A DNA stretch of 64,000 nucleotides. Origin: Bubalus kerabau. Taxonomy: Eukaryota > Chordata > Mammalia > Artiodactyla > Bovidae. Positions 1-11,506 of the stretch are shown piece after piece. How positions within the stretch are numbered: the stretch's first letter is position 1; each line of letters begins with the position of its first letter. The position numbers were made by a program, and so were the translations under genes. The stretch is taken from NCBI RefSeq assembly GCF_029407905.1, contig NC_073643.1, positions 37,234,501 through 37,298,500 of the forward strand, in the 5' to 3' direction. Below the pieces are notes generated by a model. It was not told where the DNA came from. It saw only the letters and a list, made by a program, of their open reading frames with translations, and ran no database searches.

Positions 1-2164
1 ATTGGAAGGAGGGTGGTGGCAAAGTATTTCCCAGGCTTCCTGGTGGTATACACCACAGTTGGACTTTATGCTTGTTCATTGGACCTTGTAGGACCTCTTG
101 CTAATTCCCTCTCCATCCTAATTTCAGCTTTATCAGAACTTAATCAAACACTGGTATTTATATGCGTGGAGTTGGACAGACAGATATGGCAAAGTAATTA
201 TGTCTAGAATATTATTATTATTTAGTGAGCATTTGAGTGTCTACTGTGTTACGCTTTGTTTCAAGTCTGGTATTAGACATTAACTACATGACTCATTTTA
301 TTTCTGTCCATGTCTTTACTACCTCTTCCCAATTTTAACTGTTTTTTTCTGTCTGCTTGTCACACATCATGTTCATTATAGTGAACAGCAAGTTATTTTG
401 AGAGTTGGGTAGTGATGTTTGATATGTATCTTTTATGTCCTGGTGGTGGTTGTGATTTTAAATAGTTAATGAATTCAAAGATGCCCGATAAAGGCAAGAT
501 AAGATCTGTAAGAAACTGCATATGTTCTTGAAGGAAGCTGCATGTATGTTTGGAGAAATATCCATGGCATGAAGATTGGATATCTGCTGCCCATCACCTG
601 TCCCAAAGACACTCAAAGAATAATTTACCAGTAGGCAAGAAAGCTCATCATATTCTGGGTCTAGGTAATTAAGGCTAGATATGCATTTCCATGGACTTAA
701 GGCCATTTTAGTACTCTCACTTTGGACTTGACCAAGACTTCTGTTTTCTCTGGAAAAGGAATGCATCAGGGAGAGTTTGTTTTAATTTGCATTCCTTAAT
801 CCAATTTTAACTTTAATCCCCCTTTGCACATCTAATTCAAAATGTAAGCAAGTTACCTGAAGTATATTAGAAATTATATTAAAACTCTATGGGTTTTTGG
901 TGCATGTATGGAAAATTAACATCGATGCCAAGGTCCTTGCTCTAAATTAATTTTCCAGCATAAAAGTGAAAACAACTCATAAGTGTTCTATTCCCAGTCC
1001 TCTTATTTTATTTCTCTGATATTGTTGTCTACAAAGGATTTAGTCCAGTCATGTCAAAGGGGTTGGTAGTTTTTGGCATGGGTGATATTTCCATTATCTG
1101 TCAGCACCTCTGAAAGGTTCTCTCTCTCTCTTTTTTATGAAGTTGACATTCCTCCTCTGCCTTCCTGTGATCTGTTTTCATTTCATGATAAGCCTGATTT
1201 TTTTCAGATGAATGATCATAAAGGTACATGTTGTTAGTAAGAGTTATAGAGAGAAAATAGACCAGAGTAAGTGGTAATTTCCTGCCTCTGGTGACTGTTT
1301 TCATGGACCTGAATCCTCTTGGTGTAGATTTCACAGTGTGAATGCATCTTTTTACAGTGTATTGCTTTGTCATTGATTTCTGTTGTTTTTATTTGTTGCT
1401 CTAAGTCAGTTTTTTGAAGGACTTTGTATAATAAGCATTTCGAAATGGTAATAGAAACTTTTGCTGAAATGAGTCATAGGAATGAATGAGCCATCAACTA
1501 ACTTTTATTGTTTGTACTTGCCAAAATTTGAATTTCAGATTATATTTTATGTTTGATATGTGAATCTGTGGGTAACTATACACACATACACACATAGATC
1601 CATAATACAAACAAATATGTATATTCAATTTTTACAAACAAATGACTACATTATATGTTGTGGCCACACTAAACTCTGCTAAGTCACTACTTTTTCTTAA
1701 GGTATTAAAAAATAATACTTTTTCCCACACCCCTTACCCCCACTCCATTTGTATTTAAAGTTTTCAGTGGAATATCATTTGGTAAGACCAGAATTTGATT
1801 CTTTATAATTAATGTTGGACTTCTGAGTGAAAATACCTAGCAAAAATAGATGAATTGAAAAAAGTTATTTTGAGCACTGATTCTATTGAAAGAATTATTA
1901 AACTTGTGGCATATCAAATGTTCTGGCTGGCATATCAAATGCTATCTCAAGCATTTACCTTAAGAATTGTACAGAGAAAAAAGAGCTAATTATGAAATTA
2001 TCTTGAGTTAAATATTTGGATTTGGGCTACAAGTTAATTTTAGGGGCAAATGTGTCTTTGAGAACAATATGCCTTTAAAAATGCTCCATTTAAAGGCATA
2101 GAATGTGGGAAACTGCTTATATGATTTCCATTAACTTTCTGATGCAAAAGAATGCTCTGTGTTT
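1..2164. other. AT-rich stretch, no gene recognised
   Basis: No host exon, RNA gene or young repeat is recognisable. All frames are short and stop-rich. Only short CT and CACA tracts (near 1120 and 1580) stand out. It may hold repeats too decayed to see by eye. Confidence 0.5.
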
Positions 2165-2393
2165 GTTAGAGTAACATTAGAATAGATTAAAAAAACCCTT
2201 TAATCCCACCAATGTTATCCTTTTGTGATATGTTACTCTAGTATATTTGTATATAAAATTAAGATTTATATTGAAGTGTGTACATGTTGCTACTTGAATT
2301 TTCACTTTGCAATAAATTGTGAATATTTTGTTCTGCCGAAAACATCCCCATATGATTTTTACACTGTCACTTTAAGGTTTACTCAGTATGCAC

Positions 2394-2433
2394 CGTGTGT
2401 GTGCGTGCGTGCGTGCGTGCGTGTGTGTGTGTG
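2394..2433. repeat. (GT)n/(GTGC)n microsatellite
   Basis: Alternating GT with an interior CGTG run. It sits where the 3' tail of the adjacent minus-strand SINE lies. Bov-tA SINEs often carry (CA)n tails, so the array probably grew from the SINE tail. Confidence 0.9.
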
Positions 2434-2632
2434 CTTCAGTCCTGCTCGACTTTTTGCGACTCTGTGGACTGTAGCCCACTAGGCTCCTATGACCATGGGA
2501 TTCTCTAGGCAAGAATATTAGAGTGAGTTGTCATTTCCTTCTCCAGGGGATCTTCCCAATCCAAGGATCGAACCTTGCATCTCCTGCATTGACAGGCAGG
2601 TTCTTTATCACTAGCACCACCTAGGAAACCCA
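2434..2632 (-). mobile_element. Bov-tA SINE
   Basis: Non-autonomous SINE mobilised by BovB machinery. Read on the minus strand it has the tRNA-Glu-derived head (box B-like 'ggttcgatcc' near 2562-2574) joined to the Bov-A unit, ending in the segment shared with the BovB 3' end ('gactgaag'). It lacks coding capacity. It is bounded on both sides by GT/CA repeats. Confidence 0.85.
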
Positions 2633-2633
2633 C

Positions 2634-2636
<3 letters not shown>

Positions 2637-2664
<28 letters not shown>
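2637..2664. repeat. (GT)14 microsatellite
   Basis: Fourteen uninterrupted GT units directly beyond the 5' (head) side of the Bov-tA SINE. A pure array of this length is expected to be polymorphic. Confidence 0.95.
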
Positions 2665-2850
2665 TGTTTCCTTATTGTCAGTCGTCTTGGTTGTGTCCCC
2701 TTTTTCACATTTTAAACAACTCTGTGATAAAACATCTTTATACTTAAATATTTGCCTGACCAATGAATGTTTTTCCTGGAAGGGCTTTCCAGATACAGAA
2801 TAGCTGAGTCCAAGATGTTTATTGTTTGCTAGCCCTTTTCTTTTTGACTC

Positions 2851-3848
2851 AAATATAACCAGGTTTTCCGCTATTGATCGCCTTCGCATTGTTGTGATAC
2901 TGCTGCTATTGTTGTTGTGATGATAATGATGGTGATTTCACATCCTGGTGGTTTCAGTTTTCTTCCTTGCCCAAGTATGTCTACTCATGCCTGAATTTGA
3001 GGTTTTGTAACATTTTACTTTTGGCCGCAGCCTGTAAGAGGGAAAAGAACCACAGCTGGTTGAGATGTGATCTGTCTTGGACTTTCTCAGCCAGGCTGTT
3101 GGATGTTATTGATAGGATCCTCTTTGAGCATCCTTCAGCAGTGTGGCCCAGGTGCAGTAAGAGTGAATCTGTAGTCCTCTCCTTGCTGGAGGAATGCTAG
3201 GAAGTGTTTCCATTGCAGAGCAATCAGGGTACCTCTTGGTGTCTAGGCAGCTAAGGAATGTTGAATAATTAATTGGTTTCCAGAGAGATGTTAATTTCTG
3301 TCATTGAATATTATTTTGGGCTTAATGTCAATTATAGTTTGATTATTGAAGAATCCAGTTAGAAGAGAAAAGCATTTAGAAGTAAGTATGTTGATGACAT
3401 AGATATGCACTGTTTTCCAACATTAATATGGAGGTTGACTTGGTATAATTTTGGATGAGTCTTCTGCATCGAGATGGTTGGTTTTGATGTGAGCCATTAA
3501 CTATGCAATTGGCACTTTGAACTACAGTTAAAATATGTGATTCCCTTTGATAAAGCTCCAGGATAGGTAGATAGTCATTAATCATTTCAAAATTTATGGT
3601 GGGGGGTTGGAAAGAAAAATTGTGATTATTGTTTGAAGGCAGAGGTAGTGTCTCTGCTGTGCCTTGCATTCTGGAATGATGGACAGTAATTTTGAGAATT
3701 CTGGCCTCTGACTCTGGAGCATTAGTTTGATTCTGAACTCTTAAAATGTCACTGGTTAAACTCAGACCAGGAAATACTGTGTGTATTTCACATGTTGTAT
3801 TCTTGGGTGGAGAGAAGAGGGATTGAAAAAACAATAATTTTTAAAACC
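2851..3848. other. No gene recognised
   Basis: Unique-looking sequence without recognisable exons. The antisense open frame around 3376-3834 has no family resemblance and no coding bias that I can see. Nothing else is supportable. Confidence 0.45.
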
Positions 3849-3857
3849 AGGCATTCT

Positions 3858-4190
3858 ATGCTTCCATGGTGTCTCAGTGGTAAAGAATTCTCTGCCAGTG
3901 CAGGAGACACAGGATTGATTCCTGATCTGGGAAAATCTCACATGCCGTGGTGGAGCAACCAAGCCCATGTGCCACAACTATTGAGCCTGTGCTCTGGAGC
4001 ATGGGAACTGCCGTGACTGAAGCCGGCACTCCCTCGAGTCCTTGCTCCACAACAAGAGAAGTCACTGCAATGAGAAACTCACACACTGCAACTAGAGAAA
4101 AGCCCCCACTTGCCGCAACTAGAGAAAAGCCCATGCAGCAGTGAAGACACAACAGAGCCCCCCCAAAAGATATAGTGATTAAATAAAATA
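3858..4190 (+). mobile_element. CHR-2-type SINE
   Basis: Long tRNA-Glu-derived SINE of the cetartiodactyl CHR-2 group. It opens with the tRNA-like head ('gtggtaaagaatt'), continues with repeated 'caac(t)a(c/g)agaaaagcc' units and ends in an A-rich 'aaataaaataa' tail. The 9-bp flank 'aggcattct' occurs at 3849-3857 and again at 4191-4199, a clear target-site duplication that sets the ends. Confidence 0.85.
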
Positions 4191-4203
4191 AGGCATTCTG
4201 CTT

Positions 4204-5119
4204 ATTACACCTGATATGAACCCATCACGGAACAAGTGCTGACCCTGCCCACTTGAAAGATGCATTTGTTCAAGACATATGGTCACATTCATGCCTGGTA
4301 TTTTCTCAACCCAGTGATCCAGTGGAGGATGGATGGATTTATTGTCAGGTTATGCAAGACCATGTGCAGATTTCTAAGTCTCCCGCGAACATCCCAGACC
4401 CCTAAAAAAGAGAAATCTTGAATTGTTTTAATAAATAACGTGAAGTGTCTTCATTTCTGATCCTTGTTGTATCGTTCAGTCCTCTTTGGAAGCGTCACAG
4501 TAATGGGTGTGTGTTATCTTTGCCTCATGTGAAGGTGCTATGACAACAGTAAACATTCACATTACAGTTTTCGTGAGGCAGTGACTGGGGATGATGCAAG
4601 CAGCCTTGGCTTGTAATAAAGATGTGTTGTGAAATTTCCCATGCCAGAAGAGTCACTCATTGCTGGGCTTGGCACTTTCATGGCTGCGGATGGTGATGAC
4701 TAAGGATTCCTTTCTTGGACTTGACCTCAGGTGAAGATGGTGGCTCACTGGGTTCTCTGTGTTGCCTGGGTCTGTCCTGTGTGGGCTTCTCTGGATGGTT
4801 GCATAGCTGCCCTAGGTGGCTCCTGTTCTTCTCAAGGACTGTCTTTACAGAATGCTCTTGGTACTCCATTTCTCTTCTCTTAACACTAATCTTAACCCAA
4901 TGAAAAACAAGCTCTAGTATTCAACATGCTTGACAAGGCTAAAAATATAATAGGATTTTTACTTGCCACCTTTCCAAAATCTGATAATTCTATATTTGGA
5001 TCATCTTTTAGCATAATTTTTATGAGACGCTTTGCTTTTTAAAAATTTTTTTTCAAAAACACAGGTATGCTACCTTTTGCCAAAGAATAGCACAATTTCA
5101 GTGGTGGTTTTACAAGTAA
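4204..5119. other. No gene recognised
   Basis: Moderate-GC sequence with no recognised repeat. Open frames on both strands overlap around 4680-4900, which argues against either being real. Confidence 0.45.
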
Positions 5120-5290
5120 TGGTAAATTGTATAGGTTTTAGAATCACCATGGCCTATTTTAGCATCTTAATATAGTTTATTAGTTATGTCAACTTAGGAA
5201 GGTCACAGAGCCTTTCTGAAACTTAGTTTTTCAGTCTAGTTAGGAATCATAATACTCGTCCCTTGGGGATTATGGCACCAATTGCCTGTT
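5120..5290 (+). mobile_element. MIR SINE fragment
   Basis: Decayed MIR core in sense orientation: 'aaggtcacagagcctttct' followed by 'cagtttt' and a downstream AT segment, in the order expected of MIR (splicing-like core 'cctcagtttcctcatctg'). Confidence 0.45.
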
Positions 5291-5439
5291 GTGATAGCTT
5301 GCATTCAACTGGACACTGTTTCCATGGGGAGGAAGGGGGCGGTGGAGTCTATGTTGCTTCTCTTTGAGTCAAGAGGAATTTGTGATGATGATGGGAGTGG
5401 TGCTGTGAGAATTCCAAGACAGTGTCCTGAAAACAGAGC

Positions 5440-5782
5440 TGTTTCCTGAGTGTCTTGGGACATTTGCCTTTGGAATGCAGCCAGCAGGCTGTGAGGAACC
5501 TCAGGCAGCCACTTGGAGGTGCTCCCATTGGTGTTGTAGGGGACAGCCCCACTTGAGCTAGGGGGATACTGCATGAGTTACCCCTCGCTGCTGAGTCACC
5601 CTCAGTCTTACCAGCAGAAGCTCCAGGAGTCAAGAAGCAGAGACAAGACATTTCCACTGTGCTACGTGTAAAACTCTGATGCACCACACCTGTAAAAGGT
5701 AATACATGTCTGGTTGTTGTCTGAAGTCATGATATTTTGGGGTGATTTGCCATGTAGCAGTAAGTAACCAGAACAAGTTAAT
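5440..5782 (+). mobile_element. MLT1-like (ERVL-MaLR) LTR fragment
   Basis: The right end reads 'gatattttggggtgatttg' then 'gcagtaagtaaccagaaca', a close relative of the well-known MLT1 LTR end (gttttggggtaatttgttacgcagcaatagataac). The preceding 250 bp has the 'ggcagccacttgga' and 'ccagcagaagctcc' style of MaLR LTRs. It is non-coding and an old copy shared with other mammals. Confidence 0.5.
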
Positions 5783-5799
5783 TGCGAGATTCAAATGAA

Positions 5800-5942
5800 G
5801 CAGTCCTTCTTCTAGGTTTGAATCCTGTCTCCACTTTGTATTTGTTTCTTTAAGTATAAATGGGACTCCCTCTAGACTTATCATGATATTTAGTGTTTTA
5901 ATACCTGTGAGATGTCAAATAAATGATAGTTGTTATTTCCTA
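5800..5942 (+). mobile_element. MIR SINE fragment
   Basis: Contains 'ggtttgaatcctgtctcc', matching the tRNA-derived part of MIR, and ends in 'caaataaatgatagttgtta', matching the MIR 3' end. Confidence 0.55.
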
Positions 5943-8204
5943 TGAAACTATATTGTTGGAGTTTGAGAATGTGTGGAGGGATTTATGTTGATTGTTATGA
6001 TTTTTAAAGGAGTTACGCAAATGTTGTTTAAGCACCTTTAGGTAAGAAACCAGGGGGGGCTTTTGGATATCAAAGTTTGAATGTAATTTTTGTGAAATGA
6101 AAAAAGTCTTTTACTAATATCTGTCAAAACATTTATTTTACATATCTTGCTAAGATTATACCTGTCCAAGAACCTTTGGTTTCAGTGGGTAGAAAAAGGA
6201 ATACATATTCCATTATAGAAGATCAGATGAAGAAAAGGGGAGCAGAAGGAAATCTTATTTTATTCGTGTTAACATACCAAAAACTGTGCTACAGGCTTTT
6301 ATTTACTGTGGTTTTCGTAGGTACTTTGAGGCAAATAATTGTAGAAGAATCTTACTAAATGTTTGCTCTCGCTGAAATTGAGTTTGTTACTGTCCTTCTT
6401 TGTTGTGTTTTGGGGAAAGAGGAATTTGTTGAAAGTCACTGATAGTATTCAACTAAGTAGTCAAGAATAGTCATTACTATGGCAGAGTAGCTGAGAAGAC
6501 AGAGACTATGATTCTGGATTGAAAATGTTGAGCGCATCACTAAGCCCAGAAGAGAAGGATTTGTGCTGATTCAGAATCTGTGGAAGCAATGGGACCTTTC
6601 CAAGGACTCCCAGAAACAGAAAGGAGTTCTTGGCTTTTTCAGTTGATAGATCTTTCTCTTTTCCTTTCACACATGTTCCACTGCAGGTTGGATGATTGGT
6701 CTTTTTGCTTAGTTACTTCAGCCATTTCAGTCTGACCCAGGTCTGATTTAGTAACTCTCCCTGGCTATCAGACAGTATATTACCCAGGTTAATTGAAAGA
6801 TCACTCTGGCTAAGGATGTGGTTTCTATTTTTTTAGAGTCTGTATTAAAAAAAAAAAATTAGACACTTACTTAATATTAGTTATACTTTTAGGATCTGGT
6901 AGTTTTGGAAAGCCACTATGAATCTGGTAGTGCCTATTTATTATACATTGCATCTCTGTATTACCATATCTGTTACATATGTGTATAATGGAAAATATTT
7001 AGTTTATAATATTTATTTATTATACAGATAATATAGAGTACCAAACCTCTTGGAATAACTGTTTTCCATCTATCAGATTTTGTCACCTGAAGTTCATAGC
7101 AGCATTGGATTGAAATGTCTTGAGCATCTGGGCAATCTTTATGCTTTCTCTTTCTTTTAGAATGGGAGAATTAAGGGCTTTTAGTTTTTTATAATCAATA
7201 TTTTGTTTTTGAGAGTTTTTTTTTAATTGTAAAGAATACTGTTTTAGCATTTTAAAATTTAATATCCGTGTGTATATGTAAGACTGTAGTGAATAAATTT
7301 TCCAGTTTCAGTAGGTTCATAATCTGCATCGTTATTATAAATTTTATCCCATTTATTACTTGAATACTTTGATTTTCTTAACTTCTGCCAGTAATAACTT
7401 GCAATAAACACCAACTTTTTTTTTTTTTACTTCTCAGCTTAGCCTCATAAGAGTTCATTTGGACCTTGAGAATTATAATGAGTCTCTTAAAACTTTGGCT
7501 GACTGCATTAGACAGTCAACATGATATATGCTCAACAGTTTTCCTTGATTCTGGCCCTGAGGATGAAAGACAGTCCTTTTCTCCAGCTCTCTTTGAATAC
7601 CCTTGGGCTTTTGTAAAGTTGTTTAGGTGAATTCTAGATGCTTAATATTTAATTCTAGATGCTCTAATATTTGCTAACATTCAGTGTGTGTGATGTTAAT
7701 CTGGTGTGTTACTCTGTTTGGTAGTGTAGCTGTGCTCTTACGTGAGAATAAGTACTTGGCAATGGATAGTATACCAGTGCCCAGGTTGGGTAACAGCAGC
7801 CTACCACACCCTCACAAGGTCTTGATAGCCTTCAGACACTGATCCATGCTCAAAGATGTACTGATTTAACATTCAGATTGAAAATACTGTGCCTTAGATC
7901 CAGGGATGCCCTATGATTGTTAGTTTATTAATATCTTAACCAGATATAGAATGTGTGTATTTCTGTTCCTTTAATTTTATGTGTTTCTTTTTTTTTTCCT
8001 GTTTACTGTATTAGTCTGAGATAAATTGTTATGTCCATTAAAGGAAAGAAAGTTTAAAAAACAGGTTTAAGTTTTGTGGTGTGCTGTATTTTTTTAATGT
8101 ACAGTAGAACTTATATGAATGTATGGATTTACTTGATTGACTTTAGAAAGCTGTAGTTTTATTTGTAGATAGAAATTTCATTGCCTCCTCTTGCCTCTGC
8201 GTTT
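5943..8204. other. AT-rich stretch, no gene recognised
   Basis: No exon or young repeat seen. It contains an A12 run at about 6847-6858 and a T13 run at 7416-7428. Neither has a polyadenylation signal placed as in a retrocopy. Confidence 0.45.
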
Positions 8205-8880
8205 TCTTTTTTAATTGGTGTAACTTACAGAGTTCTAATATATGCTTTAATTTTGAAGTTTTTGTATATTATTAAAGTAATACACATTTATTATAAAAAT
8301 TCTAATAAAACAGATTTTTTAGGAAGAAAACTACATTTTTTTCTGTTACCTACCTCCTTCTTTCTCCAACCCAAATGTCCAGATCTACAGAGGTAAACCA
8401 ATTTCACTTATATTTATTCTGCACATATACAGTATGTAGATAATCTTTAGAATTTAAAAAATTTAGATGATTTTTAAATAAGCTGCTGCTGCTGCTGCTG
8501 CTAAATCACTTCAGTTGTGTCCGACTCTGTGCAACCCCATAGATGTGTCAGCCCACCAGGCTCCCCCGTCCATGGGATTATCCAGGCAAGAACCCTGGAG
8601 TGGGTTGTCATTTCCTTCTCCAATGCATGAAAGTGAAGTTGCCCAGTTGTGTACAACTCTTAGCGACCCCATGGACTACAGCCTACCAGGCTCCTCCATC
8701 CACGGGATTTTCCAGGCAAGAGTACTGGAGTGGGGTGCGCCATTTTTCTTCTCCGTTTAAATAAGCAGATGTACTTATTTAATTCTTGTTTGAAAATCTG
8801 GCTTTCAACTTAGACTATTCTTAATATTTTATTATAGCTATACTTAATATTTCATGTGTTGGCTCAGAAGTCTTGTGTCC
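8205..8880 (-). mobile_element. L1M-like 3'-end remnant, interrupted by BOV-A2
   Basis: The left block (8205-8472) includes 'aaagtaatacacatttatt' and 'ccagatctacagaggtaaacc', typical of antisense L1M 3' UTR sequence. It breaks at the BOV-A2 insertion and may continue after 8767. Boundaries are approximate. Confidence 0.4.
8484..8755 (-). mobile_element. BOV-A2 dimeric SINE
   Basis: Two Bov-A units in tandem on the minus strand, joined by a short 'atgcatgaaagtgaa' linker and preceded (on the plus strand) by seven CTG/GCT triplets, the BOV-A2 tail in reverse. An 11-bp flank 'tttaaataagc' at 8473-8483 is repeated perfectly at 8756-8766, a clean target-site duplication. No tRNA head, as expected of BOV-A2. 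Confidence 0.92.
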
Positions 8881-9835
8881 AAGGCTACAGATAGTACTCT
8901 AATCTATATTAGAAATTAGATACTCTATTTTCTTAAATGATTAAGAAGTCACAAGAGTTATGTATAGCTTCTCAACTATTTTTTGAGGAAGAGATATGTA
9001 AGATCAAGTTTGAGAAATCAAACCGCCAGTTCACTGCTTCCACTGGATTCTAAGAACAGGTTTCAGTCAGTTCAGGACAGTTACTAAGTCATGTCTAACC
9101 CTTCGTGACCCTATGGACTGCAGCACACCAGGCTTCCCTGTCCATCACCAACTCCTGGAGCTTGCTCAAACTCGTGTCCATCGAGTCGGTGATACCATGC
9201 AATCATCTCATCCTCTGTCATCCCCTTCTCCTCCCACCTTCAATCTTCACCAGCATCAGAGTATTTTCCAATGAGTCAGTTCTTCGCATCACCTGGCCAA
9301 AGTATTGGAGCTTCAACTTCAGCATCAGTCCTTCCAATGAATGTTCAGGATTGATTTCCTTTAAGATCGACTGGTTTGATCTCCTGGCAATCCAAGGGAC
9401 TCTCAATAGTCTCCCAACACCACAGCTCAAAAGTATCAGTTCTTTGGTGCTCAACTTTCTTAATGGTCCAACTCTCACATCAATATATGACTACTGGAAA
9501 GACCATAGCTTTGACTAGATGGACCTTTGTTGGCAAAGTAATGTTTCTGCTTTTTCATATGCTGTTTAAGTTGGTCATAGCTTTTCTTCCAAGGAGCAAG
9601 CATCTTTAATTATTTCATGGCTGCAGTCACCATCTGCAGTGATTTTGGACCCCAAGAAAATAAAATCTGTCACTGTTCCCATTGTTTCTGCATCTATTTG
9701 CCATAAAGTGATGGGACTGGATGCCATGATCTTCATTTTCTGAATGTTGAATTTTAAGACACCTTTTTCACTCTCCTCTTTAAATTTCATTAAGAGGCTC
9801 TTTAGTTATTATTCGCTTTCTGCCATAAGGGTGGT

Positions 9836-10307
9836 GACATCTGCATATCTGAGGTTATTGATATTTCTCTCAGCAATCTTGATTCCAGCTTGTGGTTCAT
9901 CAGTCTGCCATTTTGCATGATGTACTCTGCATATAAGTTAAATAAGCAGGGTGACAGTATACAGCCTTGATGTACCCCTTTCTTAATTTGGAACTAGTCT
10001 GATCTTCCATGTACAGTTCTAACTCCTTGACATACAGATTTCTCTGTATACAGAGAAAAAGAAAATCTGCATACAGATTTCTCAGGAGGCAGGTAAGGTG
10101 GTCTGGTATTTTCATCTCTATAAGAATTTTCCACAGTATGTTGTGATCCATACAGTCAAAGGCTTTAGCACAGTTAATAAAGCAGAAGTAGATGTTTTTC
10201 TGGAACTCTCTTGATTTTTCAAAGATCCAGCGGATGTTGGCAATTTGGTCTCTGATTCCTCTGCCCTTCCTAAATCTGACTTGAACATCTGGAAGTTCAC
10301 AGTTCAT
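9836..10307 (-). pseudogene. BovB copy A reverse transcriptase remnant
   Basis: The minus-strand frame at 9900-10307 shows the RTE reverse-transcriptase palm: 'RKGRGIRDQIANIRW', then motif A 'FINCAKAFD' where the family has F-I-D, so the first catalytic Asp is replaced by Asn. The YADD box at 9836-9847 reads YADV. Two catalytic acidic residues are therefore lost, apart from frameshifts. A local duplication with a 20-bp palindrome (10031-10083) further disrupts the frame. It encodes no active enzyme. Confidence 0.85.
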
Positions 10308-10576
10308 GTACTGTTGAAGTCTTGCTTGGAGAATTTTGAGCGTTACTTTGCTAGCACGAGAGTTGAGTACAATTGTGTGGTAGTTTGAACATTCTTTTCC
10401 ATGATCTTTCTTTGGGATTGGAATGAAAACTGACCTTTTCCAGTCCCGTGGTCACTGCTGAGTTGTCCAAACTTTCTGGCATATTGAGTGCAGCACTTTC
10501 ACAGCATCATCTTTTACGGTTTGAAATAGCTCAACTAGAATTCCATCACCTCCAGTAGTTTTGTTTGTAGTAATGC

Positions 10577-10618
10577 TTCCTAAGGTCCACTTCCTAAGGT
10601 CCACCTCCTAAGGTCCAC
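10577..10618. repeat. 14-bp tandem triplication inside BovB
   Basis: Three adjacent copies of '(t/c)tcctaaggtccac' at 10577-10590, 10591-10604 and 10605-10618. Copies B and C do not show it, so it arose in copy A after or during insertion. Confidence 0.9.
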
Positions 10619-11423
10619 TTGACTTCGCATTCCAGGATGTCTGGCTCTAGATGAGTGATCACACCATTGTGGTTATCTTGGTGATGAAGATCTCTTTTTA
10701 TAGAGTTCTTCTGTGTATTCTTGCCACCTCTTCTTAATATCTTCTGCTTCTGTTAGGTCCATACCATTTCTGTCCTTTATTGTGTCCATCTTTGCATGAA
10801 ATATTCCCTTGGTATCTCTAATTTTCTTGATGATATCTTTAGTCTTTCCCATTTTATTGTTTTCCTCTATTTCTTTGTATTGATCACTGAGGAAGGCTTT
10901 CTTATCTCTCCTTGCTGTTCTTTGGAACTCTGTATTCAGATGGATTTATCCTTCCTTTTCTCCTTTGCCTTTCTCTTCTCCCCTTTTCCCAGCTATTTGT
11001 AAGGCCTCCTCAGACAACCATTTTGCCTTTTTGCATTTCTTTTTCTTGGGAATGATCTTGATCACGGCCTCCTGTACAGTATCATGAATCTCCGTCCATA
11101 GTTCTTCAGGCACTCTGTCTGTCAGATCTAATCCCTTCGATCTATTTGTCACTTCCTCTGTATAATTGTAAGGGATTTGGTTTAGGTCATGCCTGAATGG
11201 TCTAGCGGTTTTCCCTACTTTCTTCAATTCAAGTCTGAATTTGGCAAGAAGGAGCTCATGATCTGAGCACAGTAAGCTCCTGGCCTTGTTTTTGCTGAGT
11301 GTATATAGAGCTTCTTCATCTTTGGCTGCAAAGAATATAATCAGTCTGATTTTGGTATTGACCATCTGGTGATTTCTATGTGTAGAACCGTCTATTGTGT
11401 TGTTAGAAAAGGGTTTTTCCTAT

Positions 11424-11484
11424 GACTTCAGTATTCTTGCCTTGAGAACCCCATGAACAATATGAAGAGTATGAGAAGACTAGG
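11424..11484 (+). mobile_element. Inverted BovB 5'-region scrap of copy A
   Basis: 'cagtattcttgccttgagaa' then 'ccccatgaacaatatgaag' is sense-strand BovB sequence from just upstream of the endonuclease start. The same sequence lies at about 13730-13775 on the minus strand in copy B. Here it is plus-strand, opposite to the body of copy A and beyond its 5' end, so it is best read as an inverted 5' segment of the same insertion. About 0.9 kb of BovB is missing between the two parts. Confidence 0.65.
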
Positions 11485-11506
11485 TTTAGTTACATTATTA
11501 GCTGCG

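Larger units (their letters stand above)
2165..2850 (-). mobile_element. L1M-like LINE 3'-end remnant, split by a SINE
   Basis: Two blocks (2165-2393 and 2665-2850) resemble antisense 3' sequence of old mammalian L1M elements: a polymerase-free AT-rich tail with wording such as 'ctctgtgataaaacatct' and 'gaatagctgagtccaa'. The two blocks read as one element interrupted by the Bov-tA insertion at about 2434. Family assignment is by resemblance only, and the element is non-coding and strongly decayed. Confidence 0.4.
9062..11413 (-). mobile_element. BovB LINE copy A, 3' two thirds
   Basis: RTE-clade LINE sequence running 5' to 3' on the minus strand from the end of the endonuclease region (near 11413) through linker and reverse transcriptase to the 3' UTR at 9062. 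The 3' end carries the BovB/Bov-A shared 'gactgagcg'-type sequence and a degenerate tail. The frames are broken by many stops and frameshifts, so it is dead. Its 5' junction falls close to the equivalent point in copy B. It is followed by a short piece of BovB 5' sequence in the opposite orientation (11424-11484). A 6-8 bp 'aggttt' match between the two outer flanks is only a tentative target-site duplication. Confidence 0.93.

Noticed and set aside
2434..2632. tRNA-Glu-like box B sequences in this and other SINEs
   Set aside because: These are diverged heads of Bov-tA and CHR SINEs, not tRNA genes; no intact cloverleaf is expected from such copies.
3376..3834. 152-residue minus-strand open frame
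   Set aside because: No family resemblance, no coding signature, and it lies in otherwise featureless sequence; length alone is compatible with chance.
6847..6858. A12 tract as a retrocopy tail
   Set aside because: No polyadenylation signal or gene-like sequence upstream.
7416..7428. T13 tract as a retrocopy tail
   Set aside because: No AATAAA-type signal at the proper distance on the minus strand.
8482..8502. CTG triplet runs (also near 35490, 46553 and 51266) as disease-type expansions
   Set aside because: They are the normal CAG-type tails of BOV-A2 and related Bov-A SINEs, four to seven units long.
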